A model generated the notes under the pieces. It did not search any database and was not told where the DNA came from. It saw only the letters and a list, made by a program, of their open reading frames with translations. A stretch of 64,000 nt of DNA from Pelagophyceae sp. CCMP2097 (lineage: Eukaryota > Sar > Pelagophyceae), in NCBI GenBank assembly GCA_026770575.1, contig MU657185.1:251998-315997 (forward strand), given 5' to 3'. A program made the position numbers and the translations under genes. Numbering within the stretch: the first letter of the stretch is position 1; each line of letters starts with the position of its first letter. Shown in pieces: positions 11,201 through 22,520 of this stretch.

Positions 11201-14200
11201 GCCGTGGAGCGGCGCCTCCTGGGCTGCACTGCTGTGCGGCGGCGGGTCGGGGCGGCGGAGGCGGGCGGCGGCTTTGCGCCGCGCGGCGTGGCTCTGAAGT
11301 CGATGCTGCCGTCGTGGGCAGTCTTGGACCTCGCGGCGCGCCTGGCCGCGCGCCTCGCGGCGCGGCGATGCGGCGCGCGCGTCGCAGCGGGGCCCTGCCT
11401 CGAGGCCTGCGCCGTCGTGGTGGGGCTATTCCTCCGCGGCCTCGAGGGCGCGGTGTGCGCGTGGCTCGAGGCGCACGCCGGAGACGCCGCCGACGTTGCC
11501 GCGGGCCGCCGCACGGGCGCCGAGGCGGCGGCGGCGAGCAATTCGCGGCCCTGCGCGGCGCCGGCGCGGCACGCGCTGATCCTCACGGCGGCGGCGCGCG
11601 CAGCGCTGGGCCTCGACTCGCTGCGGTGGCAGACGAACCTGAACCTCTTTTCCCCAAATGCCTCCGAGGCCGTTTTCGCCGACGAGGGCGCCGCCGCGCG
11701 GCCGGGCGCCGCCGCGGCGACGGCGTACGTCTACCGCGGCGTCGTCGACGACGTCGGCCGCGCCTGCGCCGCGTCGTCCGCGTTTGCGACCGCGGTCCGG
11801 CGGCGGCTGCCGCTCCTCGCCGTCGTCCGATGGCGCAAGTCGAGCCTCGCCTGCGCGGCGTCGGCGCGGGCGCGGCGGCCCTGGACGCTCGTGGACGGCG
11901 AGCGCTGGACGACGGTGTCGCAGCCGTCGGACGACGACGACGACGCCGACGCCGAGGAGGTGTCCGACGCAATCGCGCTGGCCGTTGCCACGTCCTTCTC
12001 CGGCGACGAGGATGCTGGGGCAGCCGACGATGCTTTGGTCACGCCGCTCCTCGGGCTCGCGCAGGCGCCGTACCTCACCGGCTTTAGTTACGGCCGGCGA
12101 CCGGCGGAGTGGTCGGCGACGGCGGCAGAAATGGCATTCGCCAAAGGTGGCGGCCTCGCTGCGCTCGCCGCCGTCGCGCGCAGGCGCTGCATGCTCGACG
12201 ACGTCGCTCGCGTCGACTCGGCCCTCCTGCGCATCGCCGTCGCCGAAGAAGGGCGCGCCGGCGCAGGGGTGTCGCCGGCGCTCGCCGAGCTGCGGTCGCG
12301 CTGCGTGTGGTGCGCCTGGGCCTGCACGTCGCACGAGGCCGCGCGCGATTCTGCGCTCCGCGCGCTCTGGGGCGGCGGGCGCGACTACGACCGCCGCGCG
12401 CTGAGCAGGTGGCTGGGACACTCGCTCGCCGACGCGTGCCGCTCCGCCGCGGCCCGCATAGTCGCGCCCGGCGCCCAGGCCTCGCGCCGCGCCCTCACCT
12501 TCTCGGCGCCGATTCCGCTGGCCGACGCCGCCGCCGCCGCCGCCGTCGGCAGGCTCATGCACGCCGGCGCCACCGTCGACCACGGTGGGCCCGACGCGCT
12601 CCTCGCGAGCTGCGGGGCCGCCCGCGTCCGCCTCGCCATGCAGCTCGTTCGCGCCGGCTTCGACATCAACCCGGCGTGCGTTTCGCACGCGCGCAGGGCG
12701 CGCGCCTTCGAACTCGCCGACTACGTGCGTCCTCCTCGATGCACCAGCTTTGGCGGAGAACCCCCTTCCAACGTTGCAAGCCTCGAGAAGAGCTTTTGAT
12801 CGAGCCCGCGCGACGTCGCTTCACTCCGCAGGTGAAATCGTGCCTCCCGGCGGAACAGCGGCGGGTGATCAAGCGCGACGCCGCGGCCAATGTCTGGCCC
12901 GGCCTCGACGTTGAAGACGAGGAAGAGCAAGAGGGCGACGACGACCGGAGCGAGAAGAGCTCGTCGTCGCCGCCGGAGGACAGCGGCGGCGGCGCGGCCG
13001 CGTGGGAGTGGCTGCCCGACACGCGTGCGGCCGTCCAGGCGCTCGTCGCCGCAAAGTGTCCGGTCAACCGGTGCCGCGGCGCGCTCCTGCACCACTGCAT
13101 CCGCTACCGCCTCCTCGACGCCGCCGCGCTCCTCCTGAAGCACGGCGCCGACGCCAACGTCGCCGACGAAGCGGGGCTCCTGCCGCTCCACCTCGCCTGC
13201 GGCGTCGACGTGAGGCTTTGTTGAGCGCGAGAGCATTATTTTGCCCGATTCTTCGCTCGAGACGCTTCGTCGATGCCCACTTTTCGATGCCGGGCCCCGT
13301 AGGTGTCGCTGCGGCCGGTGCACGGCTTTGATCGGGGCGTGGATACGGAGTTTGACTCGGAGGACGACATCGACGACGACGAGGCGCTCGCTGCGGGCGG
13401 CATCTTTGCCGCGGCGCGGCCAGCGTGGCCGCGGCAGGCGCACGCGGCGCCGTCGCACTGCACGCCGCGGTCGCTGAAGCGCGTCGTCGACGCGCGCGGC
13501 CGAAAGGCCTCGCGGCGGTACTGCGTGCGCTACGGCGCGCCCTCACTCGCCGCCGTCGAGCTGCTGCTGCGGCACGGCGCCGACGCAGACGCGCGCCTCG
13601 CCGGCGTCGGCACGAGCCTCAGCGCCGCTTTGATGGCCACCGCCGCCGCCAAGGCAGCAGCGGCGCCGTACTTCCGCGGCGGCTGGTACGACGGCGGCGC
13701 CGCCGCCGCCTCCGCGCGGGACTGGTGCGGCTCCGCCGAGGCGCACGGCCTCATAGACGTCGTTTCCGCGGGGCGGCATCCGGGACTCGAGGATATGGCG
13801 GAGACTGCCTCGGACGGCGACCCGAGACATATAGATTACTTGGAAGCATTAGACGAGTGCCGCCGCCTCTCGCGGACGTCGCCGCCGACCCCGCTCGCCG
13901 CCGCGAAGCTCGCAGAGGCCGCCGCCCTCGCCGTCGTCGAAGCGCTCCTCGCGGCGGGGGCGGACCCGACGAGGCAGCACGGCGACTTTTTACAAGTCGA
14001 CGACTCCACGCCACTTGAGCACGCCGCGCTCTCGGGCCAGCGAGCCGCGCTCGATACCATGCTCGCCGCGCTACGGACCCGCGAAGCCGGCGCACCGCCG
14101 GCAGTCGAGGAAATCGCCGGGTCCGCCGTCGGCGACGCGCTCCTGGCGGCCTGCGGCGGCGCCAACCGCACGGGCTCGCGCGCAGACGATGCCGCGCCGC

Positions 14201-17200
14201 CGCCGTCGCGGGCGGCGCGCGTCGCCGGCCGGGGCGCCGATTGCCTCGGGCTCCTCGTCGACCACTACCGCCTCGCCCAAAGCGACGCCGCTGCGGCCCA
14301 AGTCGACTTCCTGGACTTTACAACGACGCTCCGCCTCGCCGTGAGTCGCCGCGCCCCCGCGGTTGGCGCGCACGGGTGTCCATTGGCGAGCTGTAGGCGG
14401 CGCGGAACGGCGCGTTGAGCGAGCTGGCCGCGCTGATGAGTCTCGACGCTCCCCTCAAGCTGTCGGGCGGCGCGGTGCATTTGAGCGACGACGAGATCGC
14501 CGCCGTCGTGGCGCAGTGCGCCGGCGCGTGCCGCGACGACGACGTCGACCACCTCCGTGCAGGCACCGCTATCCTCGGCCCGAAACGCCTGCCCTGGCTC
14601 CGGAGCCGCCGCGTCGCCCTCGGCCTGCTCTGCTGCGTCTCCCCAGAGGCGCCAGAGGCGCTCAAGGCCGTCGCGGACCTGCCGCCGCTCGCGCAAGACG
14701 CCGGTGGCCTCGGCTGGACGAGGCGACGACGCGACGCTGGGACTTCTCCCAAGCGACAGGGCCGCCAGGACACGGACGCGCTCGAGCTCTTTGAAGCCTC
14801 GACGACCGGCGCGCCGCCCGCGAGCCCGCAGCGGCGCGCCACGAGCCCGCAGCGGCGCGCCGCGAGCCCGCAGCGGCGCGCCGCGAGCCCGCAGCGGCGC
14901 GCCGCGAGCCCGCAGCGGCGCGCCGCGCCCGCGGGCGCCCTCGTCGCGGAACCGCCGGCGCCGGCGACGCCTGACGAAGCGCGCGCCTTTGCTATGCGCC
15001 TCGCCGCGTTTGCGCTCGGCGGCGTCGTGGGCGCACCCGGGTGCGCGCGCCTTGCGCTGAAGCGGCTCGTCGACGGATGCTCGGACGCGGACCTCCACGC
15101 GGCGCTCACGTCGGGCGCGCACGTCGACGACGGTGCCTCAATCGCGCGGCGCTTGGTGCGCGCCGACGGGGAAACGGGCCTCGGCCTCCTGCGCGCCGAC
15201 GCCGACGACTGGCTGCAGAACCGCTTCGGCGGAGGCCCGCCGGCCGCGAAGCCGGCGTCCGCGAAAAATTCGCCGCCGAGCCGGAGCCGCAAGGGCCGCC
15301 GCTGGCTCCTGGCGGCGCTCGACGCCGCCGCGCCCTGCGTGCGGGCGCGGGCAGAGGCGTTCGTCTTCGGCGCGTCGTCTCTGAGCGACGCCGGTGCGGC
15401 GGCGGCGCTGCGGGAGCTGCTCGCGGGCACCACCGCGGACACCGCCGCCGCGTGGGCCAACGCGGCGCTCCAGGGCACGAGGGCGTCGACTTGGGCTCCC
15501 GTCCGGGTGCCGGACGACGCGACGGCGGTCTTGGTCGCGGGCGCCGCGCGGACGGCGCAGCTCGTCCAGTGCAAGTTCGTCGGGGCAAACGGCGAACGCC
15601 CGGGCGGCTCGCTGCTGCGGTTGCTCGTCTTTGAAGCGGCTGCGGCCGGCGCGGCGGGGCACCGCCTCGAGGCCCTCCTCGACTTTTGCTTCGACCGCGG
15701 CGGCGCCGCGCTGGTGCGCGACGCGCTCGGCCTCGACGGCAGCCCGCGCGCGCTGCGGACGACGGCGGTGCACGTCGCAGCGCGGCGCGGCAACGGCGCC
15801 GGCCTCCGGTGCGTGCTCAAGTACGTCGCGCTCTGTCCGTCCGCCGGGGGCGACGCCGTCCTCGAATGCGCTTCTTGGGCGGACCGCGAGGGTCGGACGC
15901 CGCTCTTCCTCGCCATCCGCGCGGGCAGCGCGGCCTCCGTGGCGCTGCTCCTGGTGGCCGGCGCCGACGCCAACGCGCGCGACTTTGCCGTCTACCAGTC
16001 GGACGGCGACGCCGACGCGGCGCGGTCCGCGGCCGACGAGGTCACGGCGCCGCTGCAGCGGTCGCTCGGCGCGCGCGTTGCGACGGCGCCGCCGCTCCAC
16101 GAGGCCTGCCGCTTCGCGTCCGGCGCTCCCAAGGCCTCGTCGAGGCAGAAGATCGTGCACGCGCTGCTGCTGGGCGGCGCCGACGCCGGTGCGCCGTTCT
16201 GCGACGACGACGCTGACGACTTTCAGAGCCGCGCGGACACGCAGACGGCCGAGCAGCGCTTCTTCGGGGGCGCCGATGACGGGGCGAATGTCTTGCTCTC
16301 GCTGACCGCACCGATCGAGGTCAGCTCGTGTCCGTCGGCTTCGGCGCCCGGGCCACCGCAGCCCATCGTGACGCCCATCGTGACGCCTTTGCGGCCGTTG
16401 AAGCTCCGCGCGTTTGAGTTGCTGCGCGCCTTGAACGTTTCCACAGAGGAGGCCGACGACGGCATGGTCGCCGCCTTTCGCACCGCCGAGGTGACCTGCC
16501 GCGTCATCGACGTGTCGCGTCCGGCTTTTAAACTCGGCGCCGCGCTCGCGCTGGCGCCGGCCGACGAGCAGGCCGTCGACGACGCCTTTGCGCTCCTCGC
16601 GGCGGCGAAGAGCAAGGCCGCGTCGGACAAGGCGACGGTCCCGCGGGCGCGCCTCGTCGCGTTCCTCGCGTCGCCGCACGCGTTGGGCGTCGTCGGCGCG
16701 TCGCGGTTCGCGCTCGCCGGCGGCCTGGCGCCGGCGGTTGCACGACGCGCGGTGGACCTCTGCGCCAAATCGTTTGCGGCGCGCGGGCCCGCGGGCGTTG
16801 TCGACCGCGACGACTTTCGAAACGTCGTCGGCTACCTCCTGGGAGAGACCGTCGCCGTGGACCAAAGCGCCAACTGTGACGTCACGCTCGCCCTCGAGAC
16901 GCGCGAGCGCGACGCCGGCGGCCTCGCGCGGCCGCCCGAGGCGCGTGTCGTCGCGAAGACGCAAATCGTCGACGGCGTCGCGCGGTTCGGGCCAGACGAC
17001 TGGATCAGGGTGCGCCGCAACTTTTCAGGCGAGGCGCGCCTCATCGCGACGACGTCCAAGGGCTCGGACAGAGTGGCGAGGACGCCGTGGTTCCGCATTT
17101 CGCCAAAGCCGTGCGCCATCCGCCTTGTGAGCCTGAGCGCGCCGCACGAGGCCGTCGCCGGCGTCGCGGACCTCGTGGCGATGGTGCTCGACGCGCGCCG

Positions 17201-20200
17201 GCGGCCGACGCGCGGCCAGGGCTACTCCGTCGTCGTCGTCGCGCGGCGGCCGCGCACGGACCGCGCCGCCGACGGCGCGACGGAGAAGCGTATTCAGTAC
17301 GAGGAGGACTGGATGCCCGCCACGCGCCTCGGCGCCGACGGCTGCGCGCGCATCGGCGTCGCCCTGCACTCGGCGACGGACTACGTCCTCACCGCGTACG
17401 TCGTCGCCGAAAACGCCGCGGCCGACTCGAGCGTGGCGTGGAAGCGCGCCGCCGTGGCCCTGTCCCCGCCGCAGTCTCTAAAAATTCGGGCCGGCGAGCC
17501 CGCGTCCGTCCTGCTCGCCGGCGTCCACGGCGCCTTCGCTTCGTCGAAACGCAGGCAGCCGCGCGTTTCCGTCACACTCCTCGATCAGCACGGCAACGTC
17601 ACCAACTTGAACGGTCAGGTCGAGTCCCTCTTGCAAGTCGTGCCTCTGCGAGAGGGAGCCGCGCCGTCGGACCAGTTTCTCGTCACGGTGGCGCTGGCGC
17701 GCGGCGTCGGCGTCGCGGCGCTGTCGGCTCCGCTCGACGCCGCGGGAGACTACGCCTGGGTAATAAACGCGGCCAAGCACCCAAACCTCAAGCTCGCCGC
17801 CTCGCCGGCGTCGACGTTCCGAGTCGTCGCGGGCGCGCCCGCGCGCCTCATCGTCAGGCCGCGCACCGTCGCGGCGGGCGAAGCCGTCACCTTGGATGTG
17901 AGGCACCCCCTTTTTGCTGCTGATCGAATATCGATACCCCGGACCCGACTTGATGCATCGACGACAGGTCGAAATATCCGACGGCGCGGGCAACCCGCTG
18001 AAAACACCGCCGGCTGCCAGTGGCGCCGCGCCGCCAGAGGTGTCTGTGCGGATCACGGCATCGTCCGTCTTTGCGACGGACGCGCGGCTGCAGCGCCTCG
18101 CCGTCGTGCGGGACGCCGCGACGCACGAGACGCGCGTCCTCCAAGAGCGGTGGTGCGGTGGTGGAGGGCCGTCCGTCGGCGCCGTCGCGTGCCGGCGCAT
18201 CGAGGCTCCGGGCGCTCCGGGCGGCGTCTGGTCCCTCGCCTTTGGCGCGCCGCCGCTGTTCAGCGCGGGCCTCTACGAAGTCGAGGCGACGGCGCCGGGC
18301 TTTGAGCCATCGCGGTCCATCCTGCGCGTTTCGGCGGGGCCGGCCCGCGCGCTGCGGGTCGGCATGGTCCACGGGGCGTCGCGGCGCTGCGGAGACGTTT
18401 ACGCCCGCGGGGTGGCCGGCGACGCGTTTGAATGCCGCGTCGACGTCGTCGACGCGTTTGAGAACCGCGTCTTCGTCGAAAACCTCGACGTCCGCCTCGA
18501 ACTCTACGCGCTCCTCGACGACACCGCGGAGCTGCCGGACGCCGCGGATTATGCGTCGGCGCCACCGAACGACGGCCTGTCGGACGGCCTGCTGGACGAC
18601 GGCGTCCCTCAGGCCCCGGCCCCGGCGGAAGCCCTGGCCCAAGCCCCGGCTCCGGCCGAAGCCCCCGCCCCGGCCCAAGCCCCGGCTTTTGTTTTGGAAA
18701 TGCGCGACCTCTGCGCGGAGCGGCGGGCGTTTGTGGCCGCCGGCGCGGGCGTCGCATCGTCGCCCGAGGCGTCCTTCGGCCGCTGCCGCGTCCGCGGCGG
18801 CGCGGGCCACTTTTGCTTTTGCGCGCCGCAGCAAGGCCACGGCTACGCAGTCGTCGCGTACGCCCAAAACCCGGAGGCGCCGAGCGACGATTCTACGACG
18901 GACGTCGTCGGCGCGGTGCGGTTCGACCGCGGCGCCGCAATCGACGACGCGGCGTGGCCGACGCGGTTGGCCTTTGTCGGCGCGTGGCCGCCGCGAAACG
19001 TCGTCGCCGGAGACGCATGGCCCGGTGGCGTCGTCGTCGAGGCGCGCGACGAGGGCGGCCGGCCGCGAGCCGCGCCCGCGGGCGCCGTCGCGACGGTCTT
19101 CGCCGTGCGCGTGGGTGCCGACGGCGACGGCGACGACGTTCGCTGGCACTGCGACGCCTCGCTTGCGCTGGCGGGCGCGCTTGCGGCCGTACCGTGGCGA
19201 CGTTGGGACGTCGTCGACCTCGCGGGCGCCCCGCACGCCGTCGCCACCGGCGCCGACTTTATCTTCGCCGACGTGGCCGTGCCGCTGCCGGGGCGCTACG
19301 TCCTCGTCGCGTCCGTGACGAGCGGCGCGCGGCCCGCGGAGCTCACGCGCGCCGTCTCGCAGCCCTTTGACGTGCGGCCGCCGCCGCAGTGGAGCCGCGC
19401 CGTGACCCCGGCGCTTCAGCCCGCGCCGGACGTCGAAGCATCGGCCGCTTCGTTGAACGACGCGGCGTGGCGCTTCGCGGCGAGCCCCGCGGCGGCCGCC
19501 GCGGCTCGCCTCGAGGCGTCGCTCCTCGCGCGCGTCCAGGCCGCGCAGCAGCGCGCGCGGGCCGCGGCGCTCCGAAATGCCGACGCACAAAAGCGCCTTG
19601 CGTCGGTGGCGGGCCGCGTCCGTGGCGCCGCGCAGCATGCCATGGCAACGCCTTGGTCGAACGCCGGCGCCGCCACCGACGCGCGGCAGCTCCGGCGGCG
19701 CGTCATCGTCCTCGGCCAGTACGTCCGAGTCCTGCAGCGCGAGCGCGCTGAGCAAGGCCGCGCCGTTGACGGCCGCCTGTGGCATCCGCGCGAGGCTGCC
19801 TTTGCGGAGAGGCCCCCGCCGCCGACGGACGTCCTCTTTTTGAAGGCGGCGGGCTCGCCGGCCAAGGGCGCCTCGCCTCCGCGAGGCGTCCGCGGGGACG
19901 ACGACCGGACGGATGGACGGCCGCACGTCGACGCGGCCTTGCGGGCGTCGCTCGAGGGGCTTTTGCGCGAGGCGCCCGTCTCCGGCGCGGCTTCCGAGGC
20001 CTCCGAGGCCGCGCGCCGCGGTTCGGGCCTCGACGCGCTCGGGGACGAGGCGGCCGCGGCGCGCCGCGACGTGTACGCCGGCCGCGCGCGGCTCTGGGAG
20101 ACGTTTTTAGCTGTGGCCGACTTTAAAAGCGGCGAAGTGGCCTGGGACGAGGCGGCCGAGGCGTGCGGCGCCGCGGCGTCGGCGCTCGCGGCGCGATGCG

Positions 20201-20778
20201 CCGCGCAGGCGGCGGTATCGCGCAAACGCGCCGCGAAGGCGCTGGGCCTCTTCGATTGCCGCCTCGTCTGCTCCATCGAGGACTCGGCGGGCGCGCGCGC
20301 CGCCACAGACGCCGCGGCGCTGCTCGCCACTTTCGAAGACGCCGTCTTTACGCTCAACGCCGCGGGGACCGCGTCGTTCGCCGCGCTCGACGCGGGCCGC
20401 GTCGGCTGCCGCCTCGTCGTCCCCGCCGGCGAGGGCCCACCGCTCCGGGCGCTCGTCCTCTTCGACGACGCAGCGCCGCTGCGCGCCTTTGCCGCCATCG
20501 TCGCGCGCCACGCGCCGCGCGTCACCAACGGGTTCCGAGCGCCGTCGGTCCCCGCGCGAGTCGTCCTCGAGTTTGACGTGTTCGCCACGGACACTCGTGG
20601 CGACGGACAGCCTCCCGCGGACCCGGCCGTCTTCGTGCTCGCCCTCGGCCTCGCGGCCGTCGAAGCGTTCGACGCCGACACGGACGACTTTGAACGCACG
20701 GGCGAGAGCCTACGGGCGCGCGACTGGCGGCGCGCGCTCGTCCCGCCGCCGCCGCCGCAAAGCCGCACGGCGCAGTAA
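8237..20778 (+). CDS. giant ankyrin-repeat protein with C-terminal Ig/filamin-like repeats
   Basis: Twelve exons splice in phase: 8237-8472, 8539-8585, 8633-9023, 9075-9146, 9200-9274, 9349-9478, 9549-9694, 9763-12724, 12832-13209, 13303-14340, 14397-17897 and 17968-20778, giving 3,928 residues. The middle holds degenerate ankyrin repeats, several spanning exon borders (LLKHGADANVADEAGLLPLH, LLRHGADADARLAG, LLVAGADANARD, PLHEACRF). A run of five SPQRRA units sits near 14820-14935. Beyond ~16.9 kb come beta-sandwich-like repeats with filamin/Ig features (VTLLDQHGNVTNLNG, VDVVDAFENRV, VVVEARDEGGRPR), then a helical segment. No signal peptide or membrane span is seen. Ankyrin plus filamin-like domains suggest a cytosolic scaffold, but no function can be assigned. 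The small 5' exons (47-146 nt) are the least certain part. Confidence 0.75.
14815..14935 (+). repeat. in-frame SPQRRA(A/T) tandem repeat
   Basis: About five units of 21 nt (AGCCCGCAGCGGCGCGCC plus three bases) encode SPQRRA(A/T). They lie inside exon 11 of the giant ankyrin gene. The S-P-x-R-R pattern repeats a proline-directed or basophilic phosphorylation-like motif. The copies are nearly identical at DNA level, so the array is young or is being homogenised. Confidence 0.85.
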
Positions 20779-20889
20779 ATTGTGTTCCTTGTGACCTCGC
20801 TCGTCATCTCTGCTTCCACATCGCAGATCCTGCTGCGCCGACGACGTCTCGACGAGGCGTGCTCGGGTATGGCTCATTGTTAGTGTTGC

Positions 20890-22360
20890 TTAGTGTTGCA
20901 GCGGGTGGAAGGATGAGGGCGAAGATTCGAAGTGAGATGAGTAGTAAGGCGACCAGGGATTCGTTGTTAAGGCCCTCGACGTTAGTCCTTCGATGAGCAC
21001 AGACTCGTCGATTAGATCAAACCGGGACCGACGAGGAGATAATCGCAGAGGATCCTGCACGCCGTCGGGTGGGAATAGCTTGACGGGGGGTAGCAGGCGG
21101 ACGGTAATGCCATGGTGGAAACGTAGGTGGTCGAAGAAAGGACCGTTACTGTCGAAGCTGTGGTGATCTTTCCGGCGCGCGTGATCATAACACGCGAAGC
21201 AGTACCACGAATGAAAAGAGGCGTGCCGCGTCTTTGTGTCTTCGACGTTGACCCCGAAGACTTCTTTGACAAAGGTCTCGAGGTCGAGGTTGCCGTGCAT
21301 GACAAAGGTCTCGAGGTCGAGGTTGAGATTCGTGAGCGCCAATTGCTGCGTGCACTCGGGACAAAACCACGGACTTAAACCGACTTTACATGCCTCACAA
21401 ATCAGATGATTGTCATATCTTGTACTGAGGTTCATGCTGTGCGAAACGCTGAAAGTGGGAGGGTCCATCGTCAGACGGATCAGCACGCTGCTCCTCGCTT
21501 GGGCGGCGCAGCAACCGCCGAGGAACCCGATCTCGGCCTTATGCAGAACCCCGAAAAGTTCAAAATCGGAAGAATTGGGGGCTGCAAATGCAGACCCGTC
21601 GTTGCTCCGCACGCTGTCGGAGACGCTCGAATCCGGGTTGGATCGGTAGAGAGAGCCCGCGGGCTCGAGCATGCTCGAAGTCTCAGGGAGTCTCGATGGC
21701 GGCGGCGGCGGCGGCGGGGAATTCCGTCTGCGCCGAACTTGTTCGGTCCCACCCTCTCGTGCTGCGAAGGATGCGACGTGCAATCGCCGAGGCGTCGCGA
21801 GGACCCCGCGGATACACGCTCGAATCAGCAGGCTGCCTGTGCACGACGTGGACGGTGCTCTCGTGGCCGACGCCGCAGCCGGCGAGTGTGCGTGCGCCAT
21901 CGTCGTAGTCGGGGTTCGCGGGCCAGAGGCGGAAGCGCGCGCCGAAGTAGACGTCGCGGCTGTGCGCCGAGGCGTCGCGCAGCCACCAGCCGAGCACCGC
22001 CAGTTCGCGGGGCCGGCGGCTGCGACCCAACTTTTGAAGTTGATTCGTGGAGGCTTCCCCGCACTGGGCCGTAGGCCCGAGATCCCACAATTGTGTCGCC
22101 GCCACCAGGGAAGCATGCACACCCTCGTATAGTTCGAGGAGGCTGGACGGTTGCCTCGGCCCGTCTTTCGGTGCCGGGAAAGTCCGACGCCCAGATCTTG
22201 AACAAATTCGAATCAAAGAGATAATCCCTTCTTCTATTGTGCACTCCACTGAGCCCTCATCGCTGTCACTATTCGAATTCCCAGGGCGCAACAGTTACTC
22301 GAGCTACGCTGGTAGGAGCGCCACCCTTCCGGAGCTGTTTCGAGCGTGATCCTCGGCCAT
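20890..22360 (-). CDS. protein with ubiquitin-like segment and Cys-rich zinc-finger-like C-terminal half
   Basis: Three exons (22360-22308, 22262-21816, 21727-20890) join in phase to 445 residues, starting at MAEDHARNSSGR. Exon 2 contains DGARTLAGCGVGHESTVHVV, which resembles the last third of a ubiquitin-like fold (short turn, then two strands). The C-terminal half has two Cys pairs in CEACKVGLSPWFCPEC and a second Cys/His cluster (WYCFACYDHARRKDH, FFDHLRFHHGITV), likely zinc-binding. A (CCG)7 tract encodes a Pro run at the start of exon 3. An 11-residue block (NLDLETFV-type) is tandemly duplicated. The donor of intron 2 (GTATCC) is weak, so that border is less certain. Exact family not recognised; a role in ubiquitin-type signalling is only a guess. 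Confidence 0.55.
21268..21325. repeat. 33-nt in-frame tandem duplication
   Basis: Two copies of GACAAAGGTCTCGAGGTCGAGGTTG lie 33 nt apart inside the zinc-finger gene. They duplicate eleven residues (NLDLETFV plus three) without breaking the frame, and near identity indicates a recent event. Confidence 0.85.
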
Positions 22361-22520
22361 GGGCGGTTGCCGAAGAGTTCATGTTGGGGATAGGTTAGAG
22401 GGCGGCCAGAGGCCGAGCTCAGAGGTGAGGTGCGGTGCACGTGCACGGTGGGTCGCACGTTGGGGAAAGCCTGACAGGAGCGCGTTGCTTGCATGAGGCG
22501 CGTATACGGGCGCCCGTCGA

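Noticed and set aside
15138..16964. Long minus-strand frame (608 codons)
   Set aside because: Antisense to exon 11 of the giant gene; low-complexity Arg-rich translation with no motif.
17887..19926. Long minus-strand frame (679 codons)
   Set aside because: Antisense to exon 12 of the giant gene. The plus strand has repeat-domain features and in-phase splicing, the minus strand none.
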